From Mesorhizobium sp. CA8 (GTDB lineage: Bacteria; Pseudomonadota; Alphaproteobacteria; Rhizobiales; Rhizobiaceae), in NCBI RefSeq assembly GCF_020164955.1, contig NZ_JAIUHG010000002.1:62001-126000 (forward strand): a DNA stretch of 64,000 nt, given 5' to 3'. The translations under genes were made by a program, and so were the position numbers. How positions within the stretch are numbered: the first letter of the stretch is position 1; every line of letters starts with the position of its first letter. Below, piece by piece: positions 1-9,327 of the stretch. Under the pieces are notes generated by a model. The model worked only from the letters and a program-made list of their open reading frames with translations. It was not told the DNA's origin and ran no database searches.

Positions 1-800
1 CGCAGGAAGCCGGTGGCGAAGTTAAGACCCACCATGCCGCCCGATTCACGGATCGCGCCGAGCTGCCAGTCGGTCAGGTTGCGCGAATGACCACAGATCG
101 CATGCACGTTGGAATGGGTCGCGACCAGCGGTGCGTCGCTCAGCGCCGCGACATCGCGAAAACCCTTCTCGTTGAGATGCGAGAGGTCGATCATGATGCG
201 GAGCTTGTTGCAGGCCTTGACCAGCGCCTTGCCGGCATCGGTGAGGCCAGGCCCGGTGTCGGGCGAGGACGGAAAGCGGAACGGCACGCCATTGCCGAAG
301 GCGTTGGGGCGGCTCCAGACGATGCCCAGCGAACGCAGACCTGCAGCATGCAGCACGTCGAGCATGGCAAGCTCGGGATCGATCGCCTCGACGCCTTCGA
401 TGTGGAACACCGCCGCGATCGAGTCCTTGGCCATCGCGTCCCGCACATCGCCGGCGCTGCGGCAGACGGTCAGCGCGCCGGCGCGCTCAAGCCGGAACAG
501 GATGGAAGCCATGCCGATGGTCGAGGTGATCGCATCGGCCTGCGGCAGTTCGGGCGGCAGCGGTTCATTGTCGCTCGGTGCCGGCGGCACGGCGCTGCGT
601 TTCGACTTTTCGACCGGCGGCGGAAAAATCGCGAACATGCCGCCGGCAAAGCCGCCCTTCCTGGCGCGCGGTAGGTCGATATGCCCGCCCGGAGTCCCCT
701 CGATGAACAGCTTTTCGACATCGGCTTCCTTCGACTGGTAGAGCCGAAGCAGCGTGTCGTTGTGTCCGTCGAAAACGGGGATCAGGTCGGTATCGGTCAT
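1..800 (-). CDS. membrane dipeptidase, peptidase family M19 (3' end cut by window)
   Basis: Zinc-dependent dipeptidase of the renal dipeptidase family (M19), which hydrolyses dipeptides. Reading on the minus strand from an ATG at 800, the protein opens MTDTDLIPVFDGHNDTLLRL; His13 and Asp15 in the DGHNDT motif match the first zinc ligands. A later FHIEGVEAI stretch supplies the expected metal-bridging Glu, and the ATHSNVHAICGHSRNL stretch carries the further His ligands. About 266 codons are present; the family usually has about 350, so the last part lies left of the window. No signal peptide is seen, so it is probably cytosolic. It lies 146 bases downstream of an acetyltransferase gene on the same strand and may be a separate unit. 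Family assignment is firm; the substrate is not. Confidence 0.9.
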   Translation of the reverse strand, partial: MTDTDLIPVFDGHNDTLLRLYQSKEADVEKLFIEGTPGGHIDLPRARKGGFAGGMFAIFPPPVEKSKRSAVPPAPSDNEPLPPELPQADAITSTIGMASILFRLERAGALTVCRSAGDVRDAMAKDSIAAVFHIEGVEAIDPELAMLDVLHAAGLRSLGIVWSRPNAFGNGVPFRFPSSPDTGPGLTDAGKALVKACNKLRIMIDLSHLNEKGFRDVAALSDAPLVATHSNVHAICGHSRNLTDWQLGAIRESGGMVGLNFATGFL

Positions 801-914
801 CAGGGAAGCCACTCAAAATCGGGGACGGGCGGGACGACGGGTTTCGTCCGAGCGAACCGTCAACTTAGGCAAGATGACCGGACGGTGCAAATGCCGGGCT
901 GGCTCTTTTCCTTC

Positions 915-938
915 TCCCCTTGTGGGCCCACAAGGGGA
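915..938. terminator. perfect 24-bp palindrome between GNAT gene and dipeptidase
   Basis: A perfect inverted repeat (TCCCCTTGTGGG and its complement, no loop) lies just past the stop of the acetyltransferase gene that ends at 947. It could end the mhqO-mhqD-acetyltransferase transcript, but no T-tract follows on either strand. It also resembles the ends of the larger repeat at 36637-36830, so it may be a repeat remnant. Confidence 0.35.
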
Positions 939-946
939 AGACGGCA

Positions 947-1246
947 CTACTGCTTCAGCACATCCGCCCATTCAGGGTGGCGGCGGAACTGGGCGTTGGC
1001 GAAGGGGCAGAGCGGGATGATCTTCTTGCCGGCGGCGCGCGCATCCTCGACCGCGCGGGTGACGAGCCGAAGTCCGGCGCCCTGGCCGCGAAACACATCC
1101 GGCACCTCGGTGTGGTCGATGATCAGCTGGTGTTCGCCGATCTTGGTGAAGGTCATCTCGGCCTCGGCGCCGCCGGGGCCGCGCAGCACATAGCGCCCCT
1201 TTGAGCCGCGGTCTTCCAGTTCGATCTCGGGCAGTTGGTCAGCCAT
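947..1246 (-). CDS. small GNAT N-acetyltransferase (YidJ/Gcn5-like, short form)
   Basis: 99-residue acetyltransferase of the short GCN5-like group (PF14542 type). The acetyl-CoA loop is visible as VFRGQGAGLRL near residues 50-60, followed by the helix and the C-terminal IIPLCPFANAQFRRHPEW signature typical of this small family. Start is an ATG with GGAGG ten bases upstream; this Shine-Dalgarno overlaps the stop region of the preceding hydrolase gene (2-base gap), so the genes are translationally linked. Third gene of an operon with the mhqO- and mhqD-like genes. The acceptor substrate is unknown. Family is clear, function only general. Confidence 0.88.
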   Translation of the reverse strand: MADQLPEIELEDRGSKGRYVLRGPGGAEAEMTFTKIGEHQLIIDHTEVPDVFRGQGAGLRLVTRAVEDARAAGKKIIPLCPFANAQFRRHPEWADVLKQ

Positions 1247-1248
1247 TT

Positions 1249-1878
1249 TTACTTGCCTCCTTCGGCAACCGGCGCCGGCGCGAAAAACCGCCGCGCCGCC
1301 TCGATTTCATTCGGCCGAACCTCATGCCCGCCGTCGTGCCATTCCACTGTGACATCGGCGCCGTCGGCGCGCAAATAGGCCTCGAGCCGCGACGTCAAAT
1401 TGGGCGGGCAGATCGGATCGCGTTTGCCGGCCGTGATCAGGATATGGCGGCCGGCAAGACTGCCCTGCACCTGCGGCTCGAACGGGATCAGCGGATGCAT
1501 CAGCGCCGTGGCGTCGAACAGACCGGGCTCGGCAAACACCACCGAAGCCAGGAGGTTGGCGCCGTTGGAGTAGCCGAGGCCGAAGACCGCCGAGGGTTTT
1601 GCCGCTTCGGCATGCGCCTTGACGAAGCCTGCCATCTTCGATGTCGCGCGCGCCAGGTCGTCCATGTCGTACACGCCCTCGCCGGTACGGCGGAAGAAGC
1701 GCGCAGCACCGTGCTCCGACACATCGCCGCGCGGCGACACGATCGTCGCCGAAGGCAGAAGCTCGCGGCCGAAACCGAGAAGCTGGTTCTCGTCGGCGCC
1801 GGTGCCGTGCAGGACGAAGAGCAGCGGACTGCCCGGCGAACCGGGCAGCACCTTGTGGATGTAAGCGTCCTTGCTCAT
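1249..1878 (-). CDS. mhqD: MhqD-like alpha/beta hydrolase (carboxylesterase/phospholipase family)
   Basis: 209-residue alpha/beta hydrolase of the phospholipase/carboxylesterase family. The oxyanion/HGTGADE region is near the N-terminus, the nucleophile elbow is GYSNGAN (about residue 103), the catalytic Asp is in KRDPICPPN and the catalytic His in DGGHEVRP. Starts four bases after the stop of the ring-cleaving dioxygenase and ends two bases before the acetyltransferase start, so it is the middle gene of a three-gene operon. In Bacillus, mhqD and mhqO are paired in detoxification of hydroquinones and related electrophiles; the same pairing here supports that role by analogy. The actual substrate is not shown by sequence. 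Confidence 0.88.
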   Translation of the reverse strand: MSKDAYIHKVLPGSPGSPLLFVLHGTGADENQLLGFGRELLPSATIVSPRGDVSEHGAARFFRRTGEGVYDMDDLARATSKMAGFVKAHAEAAKPSAVFGLGYSNGANLLASVVFAEPGLFDATALMHPLIPFEPQVQGSLAGRHILITAGKRDPICPPNLTSRLEAYLRADGADVTVEWHDGGHEVRPNEIEAARRFFAPAPVAEGGK

Positions 1879-1882
1879 GGCT

Positions 1883-2815
1883 TCAGTCTTCCAGCTTCGG
1901 CAGGTGTTCTTCGAGGTAAGGCCTCAAATGCTGATGCTGCGTCGGCAGCTTCAGCGCCTCGCCGAGATGCGCGGTGTCCTCGTCGCGGTCGAAGCCCGGT
2001 TCGTTGGTGGAGACCTCGAACAGCACGCCACCCGGCGTGCGGAAATAGATCGCCCAGAAATAATCGCGGTCGATAACCGGCGTCACCCCATAGCCCGTGT
2101 CGACCAGCGCCTTGCGTACTTCCAGCTGCTTGGCACGATCCTCGACCGCGAAGGCAACGTGATGCACCGAGCCGGCGCCAAGATTGGCAAAGCCGGCACC
2201 CGGCAACGATTCGATGTCGACGACATCGGCGCCGTTGCCGTTCTTGATCGACAGCCGGCGGATATTGCCGGACTTGTCGACCTCCTCATAGCCCATGAAT
2301 TTCAGCAGCTCCTCGGTGGCGCCGCCATCCTTCAGCCGGAGCGAGACCGAGTGGAAGCCTCGGATCGCCTCGTCGCCGGGAACGCCGCCCTTGACCCAGG
2401 GCGCCCGCTTGTCGGTCTTGTCCTCGACGAGCGCGAAACTGTCGCCGTCCGGGCCGGTGAAGGTGAGCCGCTTTTCGCCGAAGCTTTCGGTGCGGGCAAC
2501 ATTGCCCACGCCCTCCTCGGCGAAGCGCTTTTCCCAATAGGCCAACGTGCCTTCCGGCACTGAGAACACCGTTGTCGCCACCTCGCCGACGCCGTGTCTG
2601 CCCTTGGCGATATCGGGGAACGGGAAATAGGTCATCACCGAACCCGGCGTGCCGACCTCGTCGGCGTAATAGAGATGGTAGACGTCCGGCGCGTCGAAAT
2701 TGACGGTCTTCTTCACCCGGCGCAAGCCGAGCTTTTTTGTAAAGAACTCATTGTTGCGGCGTGCATCGCTCGCCATCGAGGTGACGTGATGCAACCCCTG
2801 GATCTGATTGAGCAT
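1883..2815 (-). CDS. mhqO: MhqO-like ring-cleaving dioxygenase (two VOC domains)
   Basis: Glyoxalase/dioxygenase-fold protein of 310 residues with two VOC modules. The first starts at the N-terminus (IQGLHHVTSMASD, putative metal His) and the second begins near IRGFHSVSLRLKD, with SVHHVAFAVED and GVLFEVSTNEPG carrying the further His and Glu ligands. The start chosen is the ATG at 2815 because GGAAGGAGC precedes it; an upstream in-frame start at 2935 adds a low-complexity, unlikely N-terminus. First gene of an operon with mhqD and an acetyltransferase. Family members are predicted to open hydroquinone or catechol rings. Two inverted repeats upstream (2903-2954) may bind a repressor. Confidence 0.9.
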   Translation of the reverse strand: MLNQIQGLHHVTSMASDARRNNEFFTKKLGLRRVKKTVNFDAPDVYHLYYADEVGTPGSVMTYFPFPDIAKGRHGVGEVATTVFSVPEGTLAYWEKRFAEEGVGNVARTESFGEKRLTFTGPDGDSFALVEDKTDKRAPWVKGGVPGDEAIRGFHSVSLRLKDGGATEELLKFMGYEEVDKSGNIRRLSIKNGNGADVVDIESLPGAGFANLGAGSVHHVAFAVEDRAKQLEVRKALVDTGYGVTPVIDRDYFWAIYFRTPGGVLFEVSTNEPGFDRDEDTAHLGEALKLPTQHQHLRPYLEEHLPKLED

Positions 2816-2902
2816 GATAGTGCTCCTTCCCTTGTCCTTGTGCGGCCCTCGCCGCTGTCCACGCCAATATGAGGATGGGCGGGCTGGCGGCAAAGCGGGC
2901 AA

Positions 2903-2954
2903 ACACAGAATGGACTGTGTCATAAAAGTGAACAACTCTTCAAAATATGTTCAC
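2903..2954. promoter_or_regulatory. two inverted repeats in the mhqO/sulfatase divergent region
   Basis: ACACAG-N6-CTGTGT lies at 2903-2920 and GTGAACA-N13-TGTTCAC at 2928-2954, about 90-140 bases upstream of the mhqO-like start and 75-126 bases upstream of the sulfatase start. mhq-type operons are commonly repressed by MarR-type or other aromatic-sensing regulators, so one or both may be operators. No regulator gene is adjacent. Inference from symmetry only. Confidence 0.4.
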
Positions 2955-3028
2955 CAATCTATCACCGGCATTGGCTTGCAACGCCGGTGATTTCCGGTCC
3001 ATCTGAGCGCTTCCACAAGGAGACGATC

Positions 3029-4651
<1,623 letters not shown>

Positions 4652-4652
4652 C

Positions 4653-6017
4653 TCATTTCAGAATCAACCGCTGCTGGTCGCGGTTGGCGGCATAACTGCT
4701 CTTGTCATAAGCCGTCTGCGCCTGCAGCTGCTCCTTGGTGAAGTTGGTGTATAGATATTTCTTGCCGTTCTTGTCGGTCATGAACTTGAGCTTGTCCATG
4801 CCGATCGCCACTTCCTTGGCGCCGATGCCGAGGAAGCCGCCGACATCGACAACGACCGCGTCCGGCTTGTTGTCGGGCGTCAGCACGACATCGCCGATCG
4901 AACCGATCTCGGCATCGTTGGCGCCATAGACCGTCGTGCCCTTGAGGTCGTCGACGCGGATGTTGCCCATGGGCATTTCGCTCAGCGTCGATTTGTCGAT
5001 GGACGCGGTCTTGGTCTGGTCGGTGGCGGCGGTGCCGTTAGCGGCGGGCTTGTTCTCGGCCGTGCTCTGGGCCGGCGGCGTCGCAGGCTTGTTCTCGGCC
5101 GTCGACTTGGCGGGCTCTGCCGGCTTCGCTGCCTTATCGGACGTCGTGCCCGAAGAGACCACCGCAGGCGTGGTGGTTGCCGGCGCATTGTTCGCGGCCG
5201 TCGTCGAGCCAGCCGCCGGATCATAAGGCTTGCGGTCGAACTCCGGCTGGGCCTGCAGCTGCTCCTTCGTCGTCTCGGCCACCAGCCAGCGGTCGCCGTT
5301 CTTCTCCGCCCATTTCGCCTTGTCGAAGTCGAAAGTGACGTTCTTCGTGCCGATGCCGAGGAAGCCGCCGACGCCGATCACCAGCGACTCGGCCTTGCCG
5401 TCCTTGGCAAGCACGATGTCCTTCACGTCGCCGATCTTCTGGGCGTTGTCCCCAGTGCCGTTATAGACCGACTCGCCCATGATGTTCGTGGCCAGATTGC
5501 CCTCCGCCTTCTTCACCGGCTCGGCCGGCGCCGCAGCGGGAGCCTGCGCTGTTGTCGTGTTGTTGGCGGGCTGCGTAGCGTCGGTAGACTGCGCCGGCGC
5601 CGGATCGTAAGGCTTGCGGTCGAACGCCGGCAAGGCGTTCAGCTCATCCTTGGTGGACTTGACAACCAGCCACCGGTCGCCGTTCTTCTCGGCCCATTCC
5701 AGCTTGCCGTAGTCGAAAGCGACGTCCTTCTTGCCCACGCCGAGGAATCCCCCGACGCCGATGATTGCGGACTTGGCTTTGCCGGCGGAATCGAAAACGA
5801 CATCATCCACCTTGCCGATGTTCTGGGCGTCATCACCGGTGCCATTGTAGACGGACTCGCCGATGATATTGGTCATCAGGGCGCCCTCGGCGCGGGGAAC
5901 AGGAGCCGTGTTTTCCGCTGCTGGGGCCTGTGGAGCCGGGGCGGGAGTTGTCTGTGCAAAAGCGCCACTCGCGAGCAGCGTCGCGATCGCGGTGGTCGCA
6001 AAAAGAGTGCGGATCAT
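4653..6017 (-). CDS. exported protein with three PRC-barrel domains
   Basis: 454-residue protein with a cleavable signal peptide (MIRTLFATTAIATLLASGAFA, cut near residue 21). Three PRC-barrel repeats follow at about residues 45-140, 172-270 and 360-450; each holds the VGGFLG(V/I)G core and ends with a (Y/W)LV or YLY strand and a short acidic tail. Linkers are long and rich in Ala, Pro, Thr and Asn, like a periplasmic or surface spacer. Start is the ATG at 6017 with GAGGAGA upstream; the longer in-frame extension has no signal peptide. A perfect EcfG promoter motif lies at 6111-6135, so it is probably stress-induced. Similar rhizobial proteins are annotated only as PRC-barrel proteins; function unknown. 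Confidence 0.9.
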   Translation of the reverse strand: MIRTLFATTAIATLLASGAFAQTTPAPAPQAPAAENTAPVPRAEGALMTNIIGESVYNGTGDDAQNIGKVDDVVFDSAGKAKSAIIGVGGFLGVGKKDVAFDYGKLEWAEKNGDRWLVVKSTKDELNALPAFDRKPYDPAPAQSTDATQPANNTTTAQAPAAAPAEPVKKAEGNLATNIMGESVYNGTGDNAQKIGDVKDIVLAKDGKAESLVIGVGGFLGIGTKNVTFDFDKAKWAEKNGDRWLVAETTKEQLQAQPEFDRKPYDPAAGSTTAANNAPATTTPAVVSSGTTSDKAAKPAEPAKSTAENKPATPPAQSTAENKPAANGTAATDQTKTASIDKSTLSEMPMGNIRVDDLKGTTVYGANDAEIGSIGDVVLTPDNKPDAVVVDVGGFLGIGAKEVAIGMDKLKFMTDKNGKKYLYTNFTKEQLQAQTAYDKSSYAANRDQQRLILK

Positions 6018-6110
6018 AATAATCTCTCCTCGTGCCTGATCTTTGTGCATGGCGCTGTCCCGCGCGGCCTCTGAACGGCGTGGCGGGCGCGACAGTATCG
6101 ACAGGATCAC

Positions 6111-6135
6111 AACGTTGTGTCCGTGACCTTGTTCC
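6111..6135 (-). promoter_or_regulatory. EcfG-type promoter, PRC-barrel gene
   Basis: On the minus strand: GGAAC, 16 bases, CGTT. This is the consensus of the alphaproteobacterial general stress sigma factor EcfG. It ends 94 bases before the PRC-barrel start at 6017 and faces away from the plus-strand copy at 6194. Confidence 0.8.
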
Positions 6136-6193
6136 AACTTGGCCTTGTTCCAAAAGCCGCCGCCGCCCCGTCGCGCTGATTCCTGACCGCGGG

Positions 6194-6218
6194 GGAACCT
6201 TGCGCCGGCACTTTCGTT
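6194..6218 (+). promoter_or_regulatory. EcfG-type promoter, lipid kinase gene
   Basis: GGAAC, 16 bases, CGTT on the plus strand, 53 bases upstream of the lipid kinase ATG at 6271. With the minus-strand copy at 6111-6135 it forms a back-to-back stress promoter pair. Confidence 0.8.
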
Positions 6219-6270
6219 TGGGCTGCGGCTGAGGCGTCGTCCGCCCAGTCCAGAAAGATACGGAGCGGGA

Positions 6271-7191
6271 ATGTGGATTGCTGCGGTGCTGAACCAGGAT
6301 GGCGGCACGTTCCGCACCATCGACATCCAGGCTTTCGCCGACCAGCTGCGTCAGATCCTCGAAGCCGCCGGTCATTCCGTTCAGATTGAAATCGTTGCCG
6401 GTCGTGACATCGCTGCAGCATTGGAAAAAGCCATCGCCAAGCGGAGCGTCGACGTCGTTCTCGCTGGCGGCGGGGACGGCACAATTTCCACGGCCGCTTC
6501 CCTTCTCATGAACAAGAAGAAGGCCTTGGCCATTCTCCCGGCCGGCACGATGAACCTCTTCGCCCGCGGCCTTGGCATTCCGCAGACACTGGAGGGTGCG
6601 TTGAAGTCCTTCGCCGACGGAGAGGTGATCGCCGTCGACATGGCGAGCGCCAACGGCCAGCCCTTCGTTCATCAGTTTTCCATCGGCATGCATGCAAAGA
6701 TGGTCCAGCTGCGCGAAAAAATGGAATTCGGTTCGCGACTTGGAAAAATGCAGGCATCCGCGCGCGCCGCATGGGCGGCTATCAAGAACCCGCCGGCACT
6801 GAAGGTGAGTCTGACCATCGGCAAGACCGAAATTGTAACCCGCACCACCGGCATCGGCATTTCCAACAACCTGTTCGGCGAAGGCCATCTGCCCTATGCC
6901 GACAATCCGGCCGGCGGCGTGCTCGGCATCTATGTCAGCGTCGCACGCCGTCGCCATCATCTGGCAAAGCTTTTGCTGGACATGCTGCGCGGCAGGTGGC
7001 GCCAGAGCGCGCATGTCGAGGTGCATCAGGCAGACAGGGCGGTGCTGAAAATCCACTCTTCAGTCAAAAAGGTCAGAGCCGTCATGGATGGCGAGTTGAT
7101 CCGGGTGGAGCGCGAGACAACAGTCGAAATCCACCCCGGCGCGCTGAACGTCCTCGTTCCGGCGCGCGGCGTCAGCGCAAAGGCGGCTTGA
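6271..7191 (+). CDS. diacylglycerol kinase-family lipid kinase
   Basis: 306-residue member of the DagK/sphingosine kinase-like family, which phosphorylates lipid hydroxyl groups with ATP at the membrane. The nucleotide-binding GGGDGT motif is at residues 66-71, followed by ILPAGTMNLFARGLGIP (substrate/nucleotide loop) and the C-terminal beta-sandwich ending VMDGELI and ALNVLVPA. ATG at 6271 follows GGAGCGGGA. Divergent from the PRC-barrel gene; both have EcfG promoters, suggesting lipid turnover or remodelling under general stress. Whether the substrate is diacylglycerol or another lipid cannot be told. Family confident. Confidence 0.9.
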   Translation: MWIAAVLNQDGGTFRTIDIQAFADQLRQILEAAGHSVQIEIVAGRDIAAALEKAIAKRSVDVVLAGGGDGTISTAASLLMNKKKALAILPAGTMNLFARGLGIPQTLEGALKSFADGEVIAVDMASANGQPFVHQFSIGMHAKMVQLREKMEFGSRLGKMQASARAAWAAIKNPPALKVSLTIGKTEIVTRTTGIGISNNLFGEGHLPYADNPAGGVLGIYVSVARRRHHLAKLLLDMLRGRWRQSAHVEVHQADRAVLKIHSSVKKVRAVMDGELIRVERETTVEIHPGALNVLVPARGVSAKAA

Positions 7192-7206
7192 GCGGAAAGC
7201 GCTCCT

Positions 7207-7428
7207 TCAGGGTTGCGAGGTCGGTTGGGCGGGAGCTGGGCCCTGCTCGGTGCCGGGCGGCTGCGGTACATGCTGCGCGTCGGAATTCGGCGACTTTATC
7301 AATTCCCCGTAAATCTCCACCGCGCCCCACGCAATGAACACCAGCAACAGGCCGGCGATGAGTATCCTCAGAGCATGCCAGCCCCAGTGTCCCTGACGGG
7401 CTTTGTTTTCAGGAACGATCTTGGTCAT
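7207..7428 (-). CDS. small single-pass membrane protein, EcfG-controlled
   Basis: 73-residue protein of unknown function. A basic N-terminus (KIVPENKARQGHWGWH) leads into one membrane helix, about residues 20-41 (ILIAGLLLVFIAWGAVEIYG), then a Pro/Gln-rich C-terminal tail. I chose the ATG at 7428, which has GGAGG seven bases upstream, over a longer in-frame start at 7473. An EcfG promoter motif lies at 7482-7506. It converges on the lipid kinase gene. Real gene likely; role unknown. Confidence 0.75.
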   Translation of the reverse strand: MTKIVPENKARQGHWGWHALRILIAGLLLVFIAWGAVEIYGELIKSPNSDAQHVPQPPGTEQGPAPAQPTSQP

Positions 7429-7481
7429 GATTGGCCTCCATGTTGCGTGGCGGCGGCTTTTCAGGCGCAGCACGGTCGGGT

Positions 7482-7506
7482 AACGGGCCCTTTGCGTGAA
7501 GGTTCC
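7482..7506 (-). promoter_or_regulatory. EcfG-type promoter, small membrane protein
   Basis: GGAAC, 16 bases, CGTT on the minus strand, 53 bases upstream of the ATG at 7428. Confidence 0.78.
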
Positions 7507-7594
7507 AGACCGGGTGGCATCGCTTTCGCCATCATTGGACGAACAGATCAGGGCACGGGTTTGAGGTTGGCGAGCTTGGAGCGGGCCACCGGCC

Positions 7595-7656
7595 TTTAGA
7601 CAAGTCGAGCAGTCTCGAGTAGTCTTTTAGACAAGTCGAGCAGTCTCGAGTAGTCT
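7595..7656. repeat. exact 31-bp tandem duplication with internal palindrome
   Basis: Two adjacent, identical 31-base units (7595-7625 and 7626-7656), each starting TTTAGACAAGTCGAGC. Each contains overlapping symmetrical CTCGAG/AGACT elements that can fold. The second copy contributes part of the stop codon of the YqjE-like gene. Identity of the copies suggests a recent duplication. Confidence 0.85.
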
Positions 7657-8113
7657 AATGCATGTCCTCCTGATCCGGCCTGCGCGGCTTGGGCTTGGCA
7701 TTCTCGCGATAGATGGCGTAGGCCAAGACCGCCAGGGCGGGCGCGATGATGGCTCCGCCCTTGCCCTTGGCAAGGGCCGGAAGCAATGCAAGTGCCGCGG
7801 TGACGCCCAGCGCGGTCATGTCGGCCTGCCGCCGTTTCGCGCGCCGCCTGCTCCGCATACTCATCGTCAGCTTGTGAATGACAAGGGTGAGCCCGGCAAG
7901 CACCATGAACCCGATGCCGAAGCCGAGACTGGTCGCCAGCTGTCCATAGCGCGCCGCCAGCCAGATATAGACGGCGCAGATGAGGAAGCCGACAGCGCAC
8001 AAGGTGAAAACGGCGGCGAGTCCGTAGAAGATTGCCGTCGTTTTTGCCTTTTGCAAAGCCGCCATTGCCTCGCCCGAGGCAAGGGCGGAGACCAGCGAGA
8101 CAAGCGTCCCCAT
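7655..8113 (-). CDS. YqjE/phage-holin-superfamily-like membrane protein
   Basis: 152 residues with two strong adjacent membrane helices (about residues 28-50 and 58-80) and a weaker third (about 117-135), separated by a very basic loop (SMRSRRRAKRRQ). Matches the Phage_holin_3_6/YqjE-type superfamily; no phage genes are nearby, so it is not a lysis gene. Starts six bases after the stop of the DUF883 gene, the same arrangement as enterobacterial yqjD-yqjE. It is therefore expected to share the EcfG promoter at 8476-8500. Function unknown; envelope location likely. The C-terminal codons run into a 31-bp tandem repeat. Confidence 0.78.
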   Translation of the reverse strand: MGTLVSLVSALASGEAMAALQKAKTTAIFYGLAAVFTLCAVGFLICAVYIWLAARYGQLATSLGFGIGFMVLAGLTLVIHKLTMSMRSRRRAKRRQADMTALGVTAALALLPALAKGKGGAIIAPALAVLAYAIYRENAKPKPRRPDQEDMH

Positions 8114-8119
8114 CTGAGG

Positions 8120-8446
8120 TTAGCGGCGGGAAAGCAGGGCGAAGAGGAAACCGAGGCCCGCCGCGATGGCCAGCGATGTCACGGGCTTCTCGCGCACCTT
8201 GGCTACCAGCTGCGCTTCAATGTCTTCGGCGCTGCTCCGCATGCTCTCGAAGGCTGCTTCACCTTGCGCGCGCAATTGTTCGACGCCCTCCGCAGCGGCA
8301 TGGCGCGCCGCCCCATAACCGTGTTGACCGGTCTTGGCGAGCTGCTCCGTGAGTTTCTGGATGTCCACTTTCAATTGCTCGATATCGGCCTCTAGGTCGG
8401 CGGTGGTCGCTTCATCTGTTGCGGATCTGCCTGCGGCGGTTGCCAT
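8120..8446 (-). CDS. DUF883 (ElaB/YqjD-type) membrane-anchored protein
   Basis: 108 residues: an amphipathic helical region (about residues 15-80, LEADIEQLKVDIQKLTEQL) followed by a C-terminal membrane anchor VTSLAIAAGLGFLFALLSRR, the classic ElaB/YqjD layout. In E. coli such proteins are stationary-phase induced and tether ribosomes to the inner membrane; that role is known of the family and only inferred here. First gene of a pair with the YqjE-like protein. An EcfG promoter at 8476-8500 fits stress or stationary-phase induction. Confidence 0.88.
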   Translation of the reverse strand: MATAAGRSATDEATTADLEADIEQLKVDIQKLTEQLAKTGQHGYGAARHAAAEGVEQLRAQGEAAFESMRSSAEDIEAQLVAKVREKPVTSLAIAAGLGFLFALLSRR

Positions 8447-8475
8447 CTCTAACTCCCTGGGTTTGCTTGGATTTC

Positions 8476-8500
8476 AACGTCCGTTCTGTGTCAAAGTTCC
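8476..8500 (-). promoter_or_regulatory. EcfG-type promoter, DUF883-YqjE pair
   Basis: GGAAC, 16 bases, CGTT on the minus strand, 29 bases upstream of the DUF883 ATG at 8446. Confidence 0.8.
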
Positions 8501-8522
8501 CCTTTCAGCGGCTCCAACCGGC

Positions 8523-9284
8523 CTAGATCAGCGGACGGCGTTCCTCGCCGAGCCCCTCCCAGCGGGCGAGCTTCTTCAGTCCGTCATAGTCGACCACTTC
8601 GCAGCCGCCGTCTCGCCATAGGATGAGCTTGCGGTCCATCAGCTTGCGGATCGTCTTGTTGGTATGGACCAGCGAAAGGCCTAGGGTGTCGGCGATATGC
8701 TGTTGCGTGATAGGTATCCGCACCGGCGTCTGGCCGTTCACTCCGGCACTGCGCGCCCGGCTGGTGATAAAGGCGATGAGGTAGGCCGCTCGTTCGAGCG
8801 CGGTGCGGCGTCCGATGCTGAGCAGGTTCTCGTCCAGCATCCGTTCCTCGCGCGACGCGATCCAGGTGATATCGTAGGCAAGACCCGGATAATTGCGATA
8901 AAGTTCCTGCAGCTGTTCGCGCTCGAAGACGCACAACAGCATCGTTGACAAGGCCTCGACGGAATGCTGCATCTCGCCCATCAAGCTTCCCTGCAAACCG
9001 ATGAGGTCGCCGGGCATGGAAAAATTAAGGATCTGCCGGCGCCCGTCGGGCAAGAGCTTGTAACGGAACGCCCAGCCCGACAGCACGGTGTAGAGATGCG
9101 CGCTGTGGCTGCCTTCGACCAGGACTGTCGCCCCCTTGTCGACGGCTAGCTCGCCACGCTTGAAAGTGCTTACGAACGACAGCTCCTGCGTGTCGAACGC
9201 GCGAAAGGCGGGCAACGACCGCAACGGACACACTTCGCAAGGATATTGACGACTCGCAGCCGGATGTGCGCTTTGGCTGGACAT
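8523..9284 (-). CDS. Crp/Fnr-family transcriptional regulator
   Basis: 253-residue regulator with an N-terminal cyclic-nucleotide-binding-type beta barrel (about residues 35-145) and a C-terminal winged helix (about 170-240; recognition region TQQHIADTLGLSLVHTNKTI). A CxxC pair (YPCEVCPL) at residues 16-19 and a lone Cys in MLLCVFERE recall Fnr ligands, but the usual third N-terminal Cys is missing, so an oxygen-sensing Fe-S cluster is doubtful. The start at 9284 follows GAAGAGGGG; the upstream in-frame extension is not protein-like. An EcfG promoter lies at 9328-9352, which would put this regulator downstream of the stress sigma factor. Divergent from the receiver-domain gene. Confidence 0.88.
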   Translation of the reverse strand: MSSQSAHPAASRQYPCEVCPLRSLPAFRAFDTQELSFVSTFKRGELAVDKGATVLVEGSHSAHLYTVLSGWAFRYKLLPDGRRQILNFSMPGDLIGLQGSLMGEMQHSVEALSTMLLCVFEREQLQELYRNYPGLAYDITWIASREERMLDENLLSIGRRTALERAAYLIAFITSRARSAGVNGQTPVRIPITQQHIADTLGLSLVHTNKTIRKLMDRKLILWRDGGCEVVDYDGLKKLARWEGLGEERRPLI

Positions 9285-9327
9285 TTCGACCCCTCTTCGA
9301 AATCCCTGCCCTTCGTGGGCGCAGGGA

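Noticed and set aside
7655..8113. Phage holin as a sign of a prophage
   Set aside because: The protein belongs to the YqjE-like superfamily and is paired with a DUF883 gene; no capsid, integrase or lysis genes are present.
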